A stretch of DNA of 64,000 nucleotides from Hemileia vastatrix (lineage: Eukaryota; Basidiomycota; Pucciniomycetes; Pucciniales; Zaghouaniaceae): NCBI GenBank assembly GCA_030280995.1, contig JASXTE010000017.1, positions 25,308,498-25,372,497 on the forward strand, written 5' to 3'. Made by a program: the position numbers and the translations under genes. Each line of letters begins with the position of its first letter. Position 1 is the first letter of the stretch. Shown one piece after another: positions 32,936-45,966 of the stretch. Below the pieces are notes generated by a model. That model saw nothing but the letters and a program-made list of their open reading frames with translations. It was not told where the DNA came from and ran no database searches.

Positions 32936-33554
32936 GCAGCCAGATTTATACTGGCTGCTTTTTAGAAACCTTAATTTATTACCCAAGCCTTTGAAATTTG
33001 CTTGGGTCCCTTACATTGCAATTTAGTACTTCCTGCCAGGCTTCCCCTGGCTGGAAATGTCTCTTTCAAGCAATCAAAGTCACTAAAAGCAACTTTGATT
33101 GCTTTCTTTCACGTTTGCCACCCTCCCAGCTAATTTACTAGGCTGGGAGGTGGCCAAAATTGTGTGCAACGCGCGTTGCTGCTGCAAGTAACGCGCACTG
33201 CACAATCTCTTCCATATCTCATGCAGCTGATATCAAGTCAGCTGCATGAGATATGGGAAGCACATGCAATGCGCGCTTCATGCAGCAGAAATGAGCGTTG
33301 CATGCAGCAGCAATGCAGGCTGCATGTGCTGCATGCAATGCGCATTACTTGCAGCAGCAATGCGCGTTGCATGTGCTGCATGCAGTGCATTGCACAGCCA
33401 GTTTTTTTCTGGCTGTGCAATGCACACAGAGAAACCAAAGTCCCTGCAAGGGACTTTGGTCTCTAAAATGGAAGCAACTTTCCCTACCAGGTGCAATATG
33501 GTGGGAAAGTGAGAGATAAGTTAGACTGAAGTTGTTTGAAAGCAACTTCAGTCT
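32936..33554. other. Dense tandem stem-loop cluster (about 12 hairpins in 620 bp)
   Basis: Consecutive inverted repeats with different stems: GCAGCCAG (32936-32958); ACCCAAGC (32981-33007); GCCAGG (33035-33051); AAGCAATCAAAGT, 13 bp (33068-33104); GCCA-CCTCCCAGC, 13 bp with a bulge (33117-33154); an imperfect GCGCGTT stem (33159-33207); a 22-bp stem with one bulge and a 7-nt loop (33209-33260); an imperfect ~50-bp stem (33260-33376); GTGCATTGCACAGCCAG, 17 bp with a seven-T loop (33385-33425); ACCAAAGTCCC (33434-33460); ACTTTCCC-ACCA (33477-33510); AGACTGAAGTTG (33523-33554). It is far more GC-rich than its surroundings. A further CCAAGC/GCTTGG stem lies at 33663-33686. ORFs on both strands here are by-products of the symmetry. 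Confidence 0.85.
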
Positions 33555-33689
33555 TAAAAACCTTAAAAATCATAAAAAAAATGAGAAATCTAGAAAAAAA
33601 AAATTTAAAAAAATTAAAATGTGAGTATAAGAAAAAAAATAAGTGCTAGTGATAACAAAAACCCAAGCTGATTTCATTTGGCTTGGTTA

Positions 33690-36600
33690 TTTAATAATTA
33701 TTTTTTAATACATTAAATTTAAAATTCAAACACCATAAAATATATGAAATTTTTTTATATGAATATTATAAATTTAATCTACCTCTTTCTCATAATTATA
33801 TTTATATATTTGTTTTTTTAATTTTTGACATTTAAGTTTATTTTTTGGAAATACAAAATTACATTTTCAACTAAATTTTTTAGTAAGGTAAAATAAATTA
33901 TAAATTTGACATTTTGTAATTGAATAATGAAAAAAAATTTAAATTTATTTAAAAAAAATTTTTGTTAGAAGAATACCAATATTTTAAGGGTAGAAATTTG
34001 GTGCAAATTGTAAGTAAAAAAAATTATATTTTTTTTTGTGAGGGGTTATTTCTATTTTTAAAAATATTTTTCAAAAACATTCATTAAATACTGAATTAAA
34101 TTACTTTGTAACTCAAATTTTTTGTAAAATAATTAAAAATGAAATAACAATATTGTTATATTTGATATAAAATTTGAATTGGAAATATTAATGTCTCTTT
34201 AAGTAAATTTGAAAATCATTTAAAAAGATTATGTTGATAAGTACTTCATTTTTGATATACAATGGTTATATATATATCTTATATATATTTCTTGAGTGTT
34301 ATTTTTATATACATTTAATAAAATTTGTAATATACAATGCCATTTAATCATTAATTATTGTTCAACTTAGTTATAACAACTTAATATTTAATACCAGCCA
34401 CTAGTATTTACTTTTTAATTTAAAACTCCAATATAATATGAGAGTATCCTTATTTTGTTTGTATGTAATTAACAACAATAACAGACCATAAATGAGTGGG
34501 TAATTAATTACAATAAATAGTTGAAGAATAAACTATAAGAAATGATAAGTTTATCAAAAAGATTACATTAAAAAAATATACTTTTGAAATTTTTTTGATA
34601 TTATTTGGGTAGTTAAATGAAAATTTAAATTATCAGACATCAAAATGGAAAAAATCTAAAAGTGGTGTTTATTTAATAAGCCTCATATAAAAAAAGGATA
34701 TAAAATCTACTATGTAACTAAATTATTAAATATTAAGGTATTATTAAAATTATTGAAAAACTTATTTTACAGTTATAATGAAATCTAAATGTGAAAATTA
34801 TGGTGGGATAATAGTAAGACTATGTGGAAACACTTTAATTTATACATACTTTCAACTATGTTCAGATAAAAAAATTGGTAAAATTGTATAATAACATCTA
34901 GTTAATAGCGATGCAATTTTATTTAGATCAAGAATAATTTTTTCTGAGGAAAAACTAATTAAATTGAGATATGGCCATCTCCTTTCAAGAGATAGAATAA
35001 TAATAAAAATTTAAAAAATTATAATAATAATTCTTAATCACCATTTTTGAAAAGTCTCTAGTAATATTCATTATAATATATCATTCATTTATTAAATTAT
35101 ATGGAGTTTCATCTTGAAGTAGTGATGTGCAGCTTTGAACTCATGTTATGAAAAACAAAAAAGTTAAAAAATATATAGTTATACTAATGAAAAAGCCAAA
35201 AATAAAAATACTTTTATAAATTAATAAAATAAAACTACATAAATTTTATTCTGCTCTACTGATGGAAGGGTACTATGTATGAATTTCCACATGTTAAATC
35301 TAAACCTGTTTTAAGGCTAGTTTACAGGTAGATCTATTAAGTTTCCTTAAATTCTAAAAATAACTTATGCATTTTATAAATTATTTTTTTCTTGTTTTCT
35401 TTCCAAAGTTGTTAGAGTTGCTTAATTAATACTTTTATCTTAATTTTAAGGATTTATTGTTTCAAAAATTATATTATAAAGTTAAATTATTTATTTCATT
35501 TTCTAAAGCTTCATTGTCAAAGACACAACTCCATTTTCTATTACTTAACAAATATATAAAATGTGATAGTAAAATTTTAGGAATTTTCTTTTTGAGAGGG
35601 TCAAACTATATTGTCAAGATTTTTATCTAGAAATTCTTGTACTCTAAAACCAAATAATTTTCTCCCTTAAGTAAGCAATTTCAAAAATATGAGAATATAA
35701 ACAAGAATATTGACTTATCTTATTTTTATTTTCTTTACTGAAATTTTTAGTTCAATCCCTTTTTTTATATGAAATTAGTATAAAACCATGGTTAAATGCT
35801 ACTATATTATTAATTTTTATTATATATATATGAAATATTTAGAAGGTCATCCTTTTTTATTTACTTGAATAAATGGCTCAATTATAATACCCAACACTTA
35901 TAAATGTTTCCCAAACTCAATAACAAATTTCTCATATGAAATATTAGCTTCTAATATAAGAAGTTTATCTATAGATGATATTCAACATGTTATTTTACTT
36001 TTTAGATTCAGCTAAAATTAAAAAAAAGGAGAAATCATGCATATGTGTATAAATGGTAACCATATGTTACTTAGAGGATTGTGAAATTCACTCATCAGAA
36101 TGGTTTAAGTATTAAAATAAATTGAGGTCATTATTTTCTAGTATTTGAAACTAATTAGGTAATTATTTTAAAAATATATTTTAATGTATATCATGTTTAA
36201 AAAGTTGGAAATATGATTTTTGAAAATTGTGAGTTTCTTATGAGATACCAAGCTTTAGTTTACATTGTTTCAAGTAGAATAGAATTTTAGTATTAGAAAT
36301 TGAAAGCAATGCACCATTATCAGATTTTAACTGTGTTCTACTTATAGAATGATTACATAACATTAAACATTATTTAAATCAAAAAGGTTTAAAAGATATT
36401 TAGAATTTTACAAAATTTCACCATTTATTAATCTTTGATTTGAAAACCAACTATGATGTACACTCACTAGAAATAAGCAATCCCAATTTTAACATAATTT
36501 ATCAATCCAAAAATAATGAGTCAATTAACATAAAAATATATATTATTTCATAACCAAATCTCTATATTTAAAATATGATGCTTTAATGAAAAATTAATAC

Positions 36601-37543
36601 AAAACTTTAATGCAATAAACTCTCTTAAAAAATTCAAAAAATAGAATATCAAAACAAGTAATTTCTGCAAAAAAAACTACTAACTATTGTAGATAAAGCA
36701 TAAAAATAAGTCATATTTTTAAAAAAAATGATCTAACAATATTTATTTTTGTTAAAAAAATCAAAAAATTGTTAAGTTTGCTTGTTATAATAATGTTAAA
36801 ATCCACTAAACATTATCTAAAGGTGGTAAAATATGTTAAAAATATGTTGAATTGTGTAAGCCAAAAATCAACAATTTTGTATCATTTCATGTTGTGCTAT
36901 GACTTTATTCCACCCTTTTTATCTGATTCTTCCAGTATTACTTTGCTATGATCACTAGTTTTCAAGTTAAAATTTACAAATGTTAATTATACTTGATAAT
37001 ATGAAAAATAACTCAAACTTTTATACCTACAAAATAAGATTTTGTAACTCCTTCTTTCAATCAATATTTGAAGAAATTTTTAGTTTATTTGAGTAATGAT
37101 TTTAAGAATAACAAAAAAATTGAAATTCACAAGGAATTTTTTCCAGAGACTATAATTATTTACTTATGTAATGCATGAGCTACTTATCAATGATGTAAAA
37201 CATCAGAAAAGTAAGTTATAGTTATAAATCTACAGATTATACTGTTTCTGGTATATATATCTTCAATAAATCTTTTAAACTTATCTTAACCTACACACCA
37301 CACAATAAAAAATCATTATATTAAAAAAGGAAAAATTTCTATGATAATATCATAAAGAATGATAACCATGGATTGATATTACATAAAAATTGTTAATAAA
37401 ATTTTAAGATAACCTAAATCAGTATTCTTTCATAGAAATATATATTTTTGGCTTTGTAATTTATTCCAAACAAATTTTTTGAAAGTTGAATCTATATATC
37501 TAATGCCAAAACCACTATTAAGTTCCCTCTTAGACTTTTCAAG

Positions 37544-37578
<35 letters not shown>

Positions 37579-38650
37579 TATCAAAAATTGAAATAAAGAA
37601 TAAAAATATAATTTTATTTACCTTTAATTATTTAAATATAGAGTATTTTCAGAATGCATTGTGGTTACTTGTGAAGGTTAGAAGATTTGAAGTTGGATTT
37701 ATGAGTTTTTAGAAGGGCAAATATTGTAAAATTCTTTCATAAATATTTATTTCATAGTTTCAAATGTTGAAATCTATAAACTAATGGGATTTAAAATTAT
37801 ATTGAGATTTAAAATCTGTTTTCTACTCAAGTAAAATAATATAAAATGATGATATCAAAATTGAAATTAAGTTTAAACTTTTGATATGCTCTATCTTCAA
37901 TTTTATTGATAGTTAATCAAAAATTTAATAATATTTTTTTCCTTCATCACTTTTTACATAAAAGATAGTTCTATCATTTTATGCATTAAAGATTGCTTAT
38001 ATAAAGTTAACATCTATGTCAACTGTTTATGACTATTAATCTATATAATAAATTTTTTAGAAGAAACATCAGTATATACTGACTTTGAAATTATTTAATT
38101 TAAAATAGTTTACAGGTAGATAATGAAAGGTGATTTCATTTTTGAATATGAATTATAGAAGTCTTATTTTGTCAATTTTAATTCTTTTTGAGCTCAAATG
38201 TATCCACCGCAACTTATGTAAGAATAAAAATTATTTTTATTGAAATTTACATGAGAAAGTATGCCTATTATTCAAAATCAAACTTGCTCTAATGGTGTTT
38301 TTCAATCATTATTTCCATTCATAACAATAAAAACATTTCAATTTGCTGATGTTTTAGTTTTTGATATCCCCAAGTTTATATCTCAGGTGTACTATTCACA
38401 AAATTATTAAAAATATAATTTTGGAAATACATGATAAACTTGAAAGTGAGGGGGCATTAAATTTTTAAAAATGAATTCTAAATTCAGGATGGATAGTATT
38501 TTTTCTATTTTCACAAATGAACAATTTTTTGTTTCAATTAATCCAGAAAGAAAATTCTGTTGTAAGCATATTATATTATATTTATTTTGATTTTAAATAC
38601 TATATTTTCAAGATTTGTGTTTTATATTTCCTGTGAAAGTTAATGTTAAT
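33690..38650. other. AT-rich spacer, no gene seen
   Basis: About 5 kb of extremely A/T-rich DNA. The only distinct feature is a (TA)n microsatellite at about 37545-37577. Short open frames have no protein-like composition. Confidence 0.7.
37545..37577. repeat. TA dinucleotide microsatellite
   Basis: About 15 uninterrupted TA units. Confidence 0.9.
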
Positions 38651-39512
38651 GTGAATTTTAAGTAAGCTTGATGAAATTTAATCAATAGGCATATTGGATA
38701 TTTAAAATAATATTTTGCTCCAATCTTAAATCATCCTGGGCTAAAAAATATCCCAAATAAGGTTTTTGTGGGTCAATTTGGATTTAAGTAGGACTAAGTG
38801 AGGTTTAATAAAGGACAGATAAAAGGCTAAATTCATTACTAGTGACTTTTTTCTCAAAATTGTTATAAAATATGTATCATTCTGGAATCAAGCTTCAATA
38901 AAGTTGAATTGAAACAGAGATAATTTCTAGCAGCACATCACCATATTTACAAAGGTGTAAAATACCTCAAATATTACTCATAATATAGGTAGGCAAGGAA
39001 TCTACAAAATTCACATTTGAAACAATGATTTATATTTTGAATTTGAAATTGAGAAATGGAATATTATTTTCCAATTTAAATATCTATTAGTCATTTTACC
39101 AAAAGTTTTCAGTAATTAGATTGAATTTTGATGGTATTTTGTTGTAGATTAATCATTTTGATGAGCCATTTACTCAAAATTACTGGTTTTGGTTCTAATA
39201 TTCCATGTGAAATTCATTACGAATCATTTTGAAAGTGAATAGTTGACATATTGGATATGCAAAAGCTTATTTTAGATCAAAGTGAGATCAAAGGGAGTTC
39301 AACTCATGATCAAATTAGGATTTTTCAAGATCAAACAGTGATCAATGTAGGTTCATCTTGAGCTCAATTTGTGAAAAATCTCTGACCAAATGTAAGGCCA
39401 AAAAATTTCCTACATGGTGATGATGTGTGCATAATTCAGGCATAGATTTGTGGCTCAACAGAGTTCAAGCAAAGGGTATTGCTAGCAATACCCCCCCCTT
39501 TTTTCTGTGGTG
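38650..39512. mobile_element. Right end of a CACTA-type element X (other end not found)
   Basis: The terminus at 39474-39512 reads, in reverse complement, CACCACAGAAAAAAGGGGGG and includes the 20-bp palindrome GGGTATTGCTAGCAATACCC. It is followed by TAT. The preceding ~250 bp repeat GATCAA/TTCA motifs like subterminal repeats. It abuts the 3' tail of relic C, so X is inserted in C. I found no matching left end between 31674 and here. X may be large and include the 17-20 kb relics and, nested inside it, element B. Confidence 0.6.
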
Positions 39513-39515
39513 TAT

Positions 39516-40680
39516 GAGACCTGAGAAATTAAAATGAAATGAATAATAATAAGATGAAATAATTAATAATTACAAATGGTATCCCCCAGCCAATTGATGA
39601 GTTTATACCCTGATACTTTACCAACATCCAAGTGCAACTTGATGTGGATACAACATTAAATAATTTTAAAATGAATTGAGATAAAAATAAATTTAGAAAG
39701 ATAATATCAATAAATATGAGATGAAATGAATAGAAATCAAAGTGAATAATAATAATAAAAAATGAGATAAGGATAAAAAAATAAAATTGAATTTCTTAGC
39801 TAATTAATAAATCTTTCCCCACCAATGCTTTCCAACATCCAGGTGACCCTGATGTGGTGACACCATATAATATAATTTGTGATTTCCCCCCTTCTTTATA
39901 TCTTAATAACCCCTATAAAAGTTAAAAGAAAAAAAAGAAAAAAGAAAATTATCCAAAACTACTATCTAACACAACCATAGACACAAAAATAAAATAAAGA
40001 AAAAGAAACAGTCTGGCTCCATAGTAAGTCCAGTCCAATGAATAATCACTGGGTGGGCTCCCTCCTATAAGTAAAAATGATGGGAGAGCACCAGTGATCC
40101 ACCACCAATAGAAATAGACCAAAGAAGCCAGTCCCAAGCAAGTTTAAAGTCATACTGGACTTTAATCCTGAATAACAAAAACCAGAAATAAGATTCAACT
40201 AAGACAAAAAAATACTTGAAACAGACATTATCGCGTAACTGTTCAACAGAGCAGCCAGCTCATCAGTTATCCCCAAACTTGCCTATATAAGATCTAGAAG
40301 CCCCCCCTGGGTACCCTCTAAAAAAACACAATTCAGCACAATTAACAGAAACTAATAAGCATGTAGAGTCCAGCACTTGAAGAACAAAATAAATTTTAAG
40401 TTTAAAGTCATACAGGACTAAAACATGTGAAGAGAAACCAATACTAGGGTTAAACCAAATTAAGAGAAGAAGGTAGAAAAAGACAATCTGAGGTAACTTT
40501 TATACAGAGCAGCCACCCCATGAGTTACCCCTACACTTGCCAAGATCAAATCTAGAAGCTCCACCCCTGGGTACCTTCTAACAAATAAGTTTCCAACAAA
40601 ACAGATCGCAGCATCACCAAAATCCAAAATGAAAGAATGTTCCATAGTTGATCCTCATTGTGGAGTCAATCCTCTTCACT
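39516..40680 (-). repeat. 3' tail of relic C with duplicated hairpin blocks
   Basis: On the minus strand it repeats blocks of the element B tail. A GGCTGGCTGCTCT-loop hairpin occurs twice (40492-40530 and 40236-40269), the ACATCC...GATGT hairpin twice (39832-39857 and 39621-39647), and GTCCTGTATGACTTTAAAC-type units at about 40400 and 40145. Stem 2 of the B tail is matched at about 40027-40098. The duplications make the tail a partial tandem repeat. Confidence 0.75.
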
Positions 40681-40710
40681 TCTAGTGCCTCTTGGGTAAA
40701 ATTTCTTCAA

Positions 40711-43700
40711 CTAATCAGCAGCCACTGTCTTCTTCAAGACTGCACCATCTAACTCCTGCAAAACGTAAACATCTCCAGAAACTTGAGATCTGACTCTGTA
40801 AGGCCCATTCCATCTTTCAGAAAACATTTTTCCCCACTGACTCTCCAAACTTCTATTATGCACCAAAGACAAACAATCAGGTTTCCAATGATTCTTGAGT
40901 CTATGTGCCAACTTCTTGTCCCAGTATCTGAATGATTTATTTCTTATCTTCATCATTCTAGAGTATTCCATTTCTTGACATTCCTCCCTACATTCCAACT
41001 TTTGAATCCTGGCACAGAGCAAATCTTCTGTTGAGTATACATCATCCCAATCAATTCTGTGATAAGTGACAGATTCTAAATCCACTTGTAGAAAAACTTG
41101 CTTCCCAAAAATTAATTCATAAGGAGAATAGCCAGTTTTCCCTTTCACAGTGAACCTTTCAGCAAATAACACCAAAGGTAAATAATGACTCCGCTTTTCA
41201 GCACTATCTCCACAAATTTTCACCAAAGCATTCTTGATAACTTAATGGCCTCTTTCAACCATGCCTTCAGCTTCAGGATAATAAGGTTTAGCCACTGTAA
41301 CTTTAGAACCAATACTTGCAACAGCTTCTTTAAAATAATCAGAAAACTCTGGACTAGAATCAATAGTCCCCAACTTCATCAACCCGTATCTAAACACCCT
41401 CTCCGTTTTCAAAAAACTCTGCAGCATTTTCGGCAGTCAAATTTACCAGAGGAACTTCCTCAACCCAACCAGTCAAATTATCCCTGGCAACAATCAAGAT
41501 TTATACCTGCCCTCTTTAATATGGACAGAATCAAAACTAACTCTTCCAAAAACAGTTGATTCACCAGTAGCACATACAACCTCTTTATCTTTCAAGTGAC
41601 TTCTTCTTTGACATTCTTTACAAGATTAAACCCAACCCAGAACATCCAACTTCATACCTGGCAACCAAAATCTGTCTGCTACTCTTCTATAAGTCTCCCC
41701 AAAGCCTCTATGACCAAGGTCTTCATGCAAAGACTTTGTCACAACTTTATGAAACTTCTTCTGAGTCACCACCACTTGAGGATTTGGATGTCTTCTCCTC
41801 ATCAACCTCCTTCCTGACACATAGAAGCCTGGACTATTCTTCTTGATTTCCACCCAAGTATCATCATGACAACTATCTGGCCTCACCAAGGTTAACAGAT
41901 ATTCAACAATAGTAAATAAAACCTAGTCTTACCCCAGGTTTAATATTCAAAGTCCAACAAAACAACATCCAAGGGTACCACCCTGACATTAAAATCCCCA
42001 GTGTACACATGAGCCACTTGACCAGCCCAACTAGGACACCAATCCCTAAACTTTGGTATATCCTTTTCCTTCCACTGAGTCTTAAGAGAATCCAGTTCAC
42101 TAACAAAAACACTATTTTATAAATTTGAGCCATCCCAAACAACAGCCCCATCTTAATCAAAAAAACTTCCTGATCACCATAATCAAGATCAGAACCAGCC
42201 AGTTTAACCTCTTAGGGAAGGAGAGAACAATATTCCAGTTTAGACTCATGGGGGAGGAGAGAAAAATCTTCAGCACCCTTTTTTCTGGTACTAACCACTG
42301 GGAAATCTTCATCAAAATCTTCAGAATGAGAATCTTCATTTCTGGGTGGTCTCCTTGATAATCCATCAGGTATTGTAAAAGTTTTACAGGTTTGTGTACT
42401 AGTTCAAAAAAAATGCTGAATAAATGCCACCCACCTATTCATTGGAGAATTTGGAAGACTAGGTGTATTGATCACTTGAAACAGAGATTTTGCATCCACC
42501 TGCATCTCAAAATGCTGCCCCCACAAAACAGTTTGCAGCTTCATCAAAATTTTTGCTACACCACACAATTCTAACTTAGGTTGAGAATATCTATATTCCA
42601 TATCATTAAATACCACAGACTCATACCTTACTGGCCTGAACTTCCCAGTTCTATCTTCCTGAGACAAAACAGCACCAGAAGCAATATAACTTGAGTACAG
42701 TTCCAGATAATTTTTTTCAGATCCCACACAATAATCCAACTTGTGAAGAATAATATCTTCACCTACCACCTTTTTCAACTTCTGAAAAGTCTGTTAACAT
42801 TCTTCAGTCCATTCCCACTCTGCATCTTTCCTGGTCAGCCTCCTCAAAGGTGAAGCCAACAAAGAAAAATTTTTAATAAAAATTATGACATTCACACAAA
42901 CCCCCAAAAATACCCTGACTTGGTAGTATTTTTAGGCCTTGGCCATGACTGAATTTTATTAACCTTTATCTTTGCCATAATCCTTCCCTCTTCCCAAAAT
43001 TTCCAGAGCTGGAACACAACAACAAAACTTTGACCCAGAAACGGTCAAACTGGCCTCATCAATCCTAAACATAACTCTCTCTAAAGCTATTTCATATTCC
43101 CAAACATATCTCCTTACACCTGGACTCTCCTTCAGCACCTCATCCCATCATCAGTGGAGGGTCCTTTGATTCCATCATCATCAATAAATATACAAGCATA
43201 AGTAGGAACATCATTCTGTAAAATCCAAGCTATTTGTGCTTAATATACTGCTACTGAATTCGCTGCTCCTTGAGGCGACTTAGTGAGCTAAAAACTTCAT
43301 AAAGGAGTCTCAAAAGTTGTAAGTGGCTGTTAATCCATGTGGAGTTCCCTTTAATCATAACTACCCATAATATCACCCAAACTATAACACTCCCTTCCAG
43401 GAAATGCTTCCACAGAGTCCTCTGCACTTGGCGGCATCTAAGCATCCTTGATAGTGACTCTATTCAAGGCTCTAAGATCATGAACAACCCTCAGCTTCCC
43501 ATCCTGCTTTTTTACAGTGAAAACCTGACTTGAGTAACTAGATGTTGATTAATTGTATAAACCAGTCCTGACTCTCTCCCTAACAATATCAACAAAGTCA
43601 TCCCTGATAGCAACTAGAATTGGAATTGTTTTCACTTGACAAGGTTCATGACAAACCACAGGAATAAAGTAAGGTTTCCCATAAGAGTGTTTCAACAAAC

Positions 43701-44475
43701 TCCTTTCCTCTTCAATAAATGCCACCGCTTCCTTCCTCAGAACAATAATGTGCAACAAAACTTCTATTCCTCATCAGACAACCACCCATCAGGACCAAAA
43801 CTAACAACTTTCAGCCTTTCCACAGTCAATCTAGCAGCTTCCAAAAAATCAGGGGGATTCTTCACCTGAGGATTACAGTACAGATCTCTTGACAAAGGAG
43901 GTCTCTTCAAAGGAGGATTCAAACCTACAGGCATATCCTCATTGACCGGCCTAATCTTCTGCACTACCTTCTTATACTTTTAATCTCCACATTTCACATA
44001 AGGGATCTTCTGGACATATTCACCACCAGACTTTGAACAAAAAGCAATGGTTTCTCCAATGCTCACATGTGTGTCCAAGGTAATGTTTTTACAAGTTGTA
44101 GAAGAAACCCTAGCAGTGCACAATTGGGAGAACTTGCTTTTATTTCCCAATCTCACCACTCCAAAACTTTTTCACAATTCCACATCTTCATCTTCACTTC
44201 AATCTTCCAAATCTTCAAATCTTGATTCATATGCTAAATCACATCTTCACAAATTGTGTGGTATATCCTCATGCTGGAGGCCCAAAAAATAATCTTGCTG
44301 ATCTTCTTTCTTCAAAAATTTGTGCAGTTTAACCATATGCTGGAGGCTCAAAAATTGATCTTGCTGATCTTCTTTCTTCAAAAATTTGTGCAGTTTAACC
44401 TCATTCTGAATGCCAAAAAATTTATATTCTTTCTTCAAAAATTTGTGCAGTTTAACCTCATGCTGTAGGCTCAAA
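40711..44475 (-). pseudogene. Broken pol of relic C
   Basis: Fragments collinear with A/B Pol in several frames: EVKL-type repeats (44256-44474; LQHEVKLHKFLKKE units), pre-RT linker and RT N-terminus (43964-43764 and 43758-43549), RT remnants with stops (43445-42800), RNase H (42778-42404; PVRYESVVF, ELCGVAKIL, DAKSL), integrase zinc region (41889-41626), integrase core (41427-41242) and integrase C-terminal part (41226-40711; RWNGPYRV). The RT active site and the integrase core cannot be read in one frame. No function is expected. Confidence 0.85.
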
Positions 44476-44679
44476 AATTTATCTTGATGATATTCACAAA
44501 ATTAATTCTTGTCTTTTTTCTTGATTATCTTCAGATTTTTTTCATGATTTCCATCAGTTATCTTAAAATTTTCATTTTATTTTCTTGAGTTTTCTTCTAT
44601 CCTACAAAAATAACCAGGGGTTTCTCCAATGCTCACAGGTGTGGACAAGGTAATGTTTTTGAAATTTATAAAAGAAACC
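44476..44679 (-). other. Relic C sequence left of element D
   Basis: A stretch from about 44617 repeats the block at 44040-44115 (TTTCTCCAATGCTCACA, AAGGTAATGTTTTT). The intact copy of the repeat at 44110 reads on through AGAAACCCTAGCAG, which shows the target site that D split. Confidence 0.7.
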
Positions 44680-45857
44680 TGTCAGTGTATCTAGTATTTA
44701 AGTAAGATTTAATAGTATTTATTTATGGTCCTACTAATTATTGATAAATGATTTAGTGATTAAACCTCAGAGGAAGACTAATAAAATAGTTATAATCAAA
44801 TAAAACTCACAATACTTGGATTTAAATGCTTGCTAGTGGTGGAAAATTGATAAATATAATATAGTTATAGCTTATATAAAGATAATATCAATTTATAATG
44901 GCTTTATAATATATTTCTAAATAATAATAATTGTTTTATAATTTTTTTTTGAATTTTAGTAAGTGAATCATGTCTAATACCTGTCAAAATCCTCCCTTAC
45001 TTATACCAAAATCCACTTGAGTGCACAGACCTTCAATCCAGATGATGTCACTGCCATCCCCGGCAATTACAGCACTGTGAGTGCCCATCACCTCCCCATG
45101 GCGTCCAATTCAAGAAGATTCAACAACCAGACCTCCAGTAAGGACCCTCCATCACAATTAATGATAACACAGACATATACCATAAATAGAAAATCCAGAT
45201 TAAAGCGGATACCATAAAGAAACAGGTAAAATAACTCATACAAAGATAAAATATAATGAAACCCAAAGCATATAAAGGAAACAAATGAAATTTCCAAGAC
45301 CCCAATAGCATCGCCAAGCATACATATTAACCCAGAAATGACCACCCAACCCATAAATCCATGAATATCTATCCAAGGAAGCAGATTAAGTTGTCCAGAC
45401 TGAGTGTATGCGCCTGAAATAGATGTTTATGCATCTGTAGGCATTGTGAGTCCACTGGATACGTCCATATGACCTAAAATAAGCAGAAAAACAAAGTTTA
45501 TAGGCTATTAAGAGGCTAAAACCCACTTATATACCTAAATATACATAATATACTGCATATTTCACTGAATATGAGATTTATGTATACATATAAGCTTATG
45601 TATGTCAATGATTACTTAATATCACTTAAGATAAGTATATTAAGACTCCATCAACACCTTAATAAGTATTATTAGGCTATGGATAAGCTATTTAAACTAC
45701 TATAATTTATATAATAGAGTAATAATTATATATATATATAATATAATCATATATATTATTATTTTAACCTTATTTTTAAGATATAAGCTCAATGTACTTA
45801 AGTTTATCTTCTTTTAAATATAAGAAATACTCAGTCCTAGGGATATCTAGGCTGACA
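44680..45857 (-). repeat. 3' LTR of element D
   Basis: 1178 bp, TGTCAG to CTGACA on the plus strand. On the minus strand the purine-rich GGGTGAGGGAG at 45858-45868 directly precedes it as polypurine tract. Confidence 0.92.
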
Positions 45858-45966
45858 CTCCCTCACCCAAAAAAAAAACAATAAAAAAAATGTTAAGACA
45901 TTTTAATTAAAAGTAAGGAGTGAAAAGAATTTTTTTTTCTATAATACATATACTGAATAAACAGTA

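Larger units (their letters stand above)
39513..44679 (-). mobile_element. Decayed Ty3/gypsy relic C (left part)
   Basis: A minus-strand relative of A and B, with a 3' tail (39516-40680), a broken pol (40711-44475) and a repeat-rich N-terminal region. It is interrupted on the right by element D and continues at 63765. Its 3' end is cut on the left by element X. Many frameshifts and stops show that it is old; it is the oldest layer of the nest. Confidence 0.88.

Noticed and set aside
33164..33545. Overlapping 66-100-codon open frames on both strands in the hairpin cluster
   Set aside because: They result from the inverted repeats and GC-rich composition; peptides are Cys/His/Met-repetitive with no family resemblance.
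36769..37712. Short open frames in the AT-rich spacer
   Set aside because: Composition follows the local A/T bias and no motif or homologous copy is visible in the window.
37290..39512. CACCACACAATAAAAAATC at 37294 as left end of element X
   Set aside because: It lacks the G-run and GCTAGC palindrome, and the flanking trinucleotide does not match TAT at the right end.
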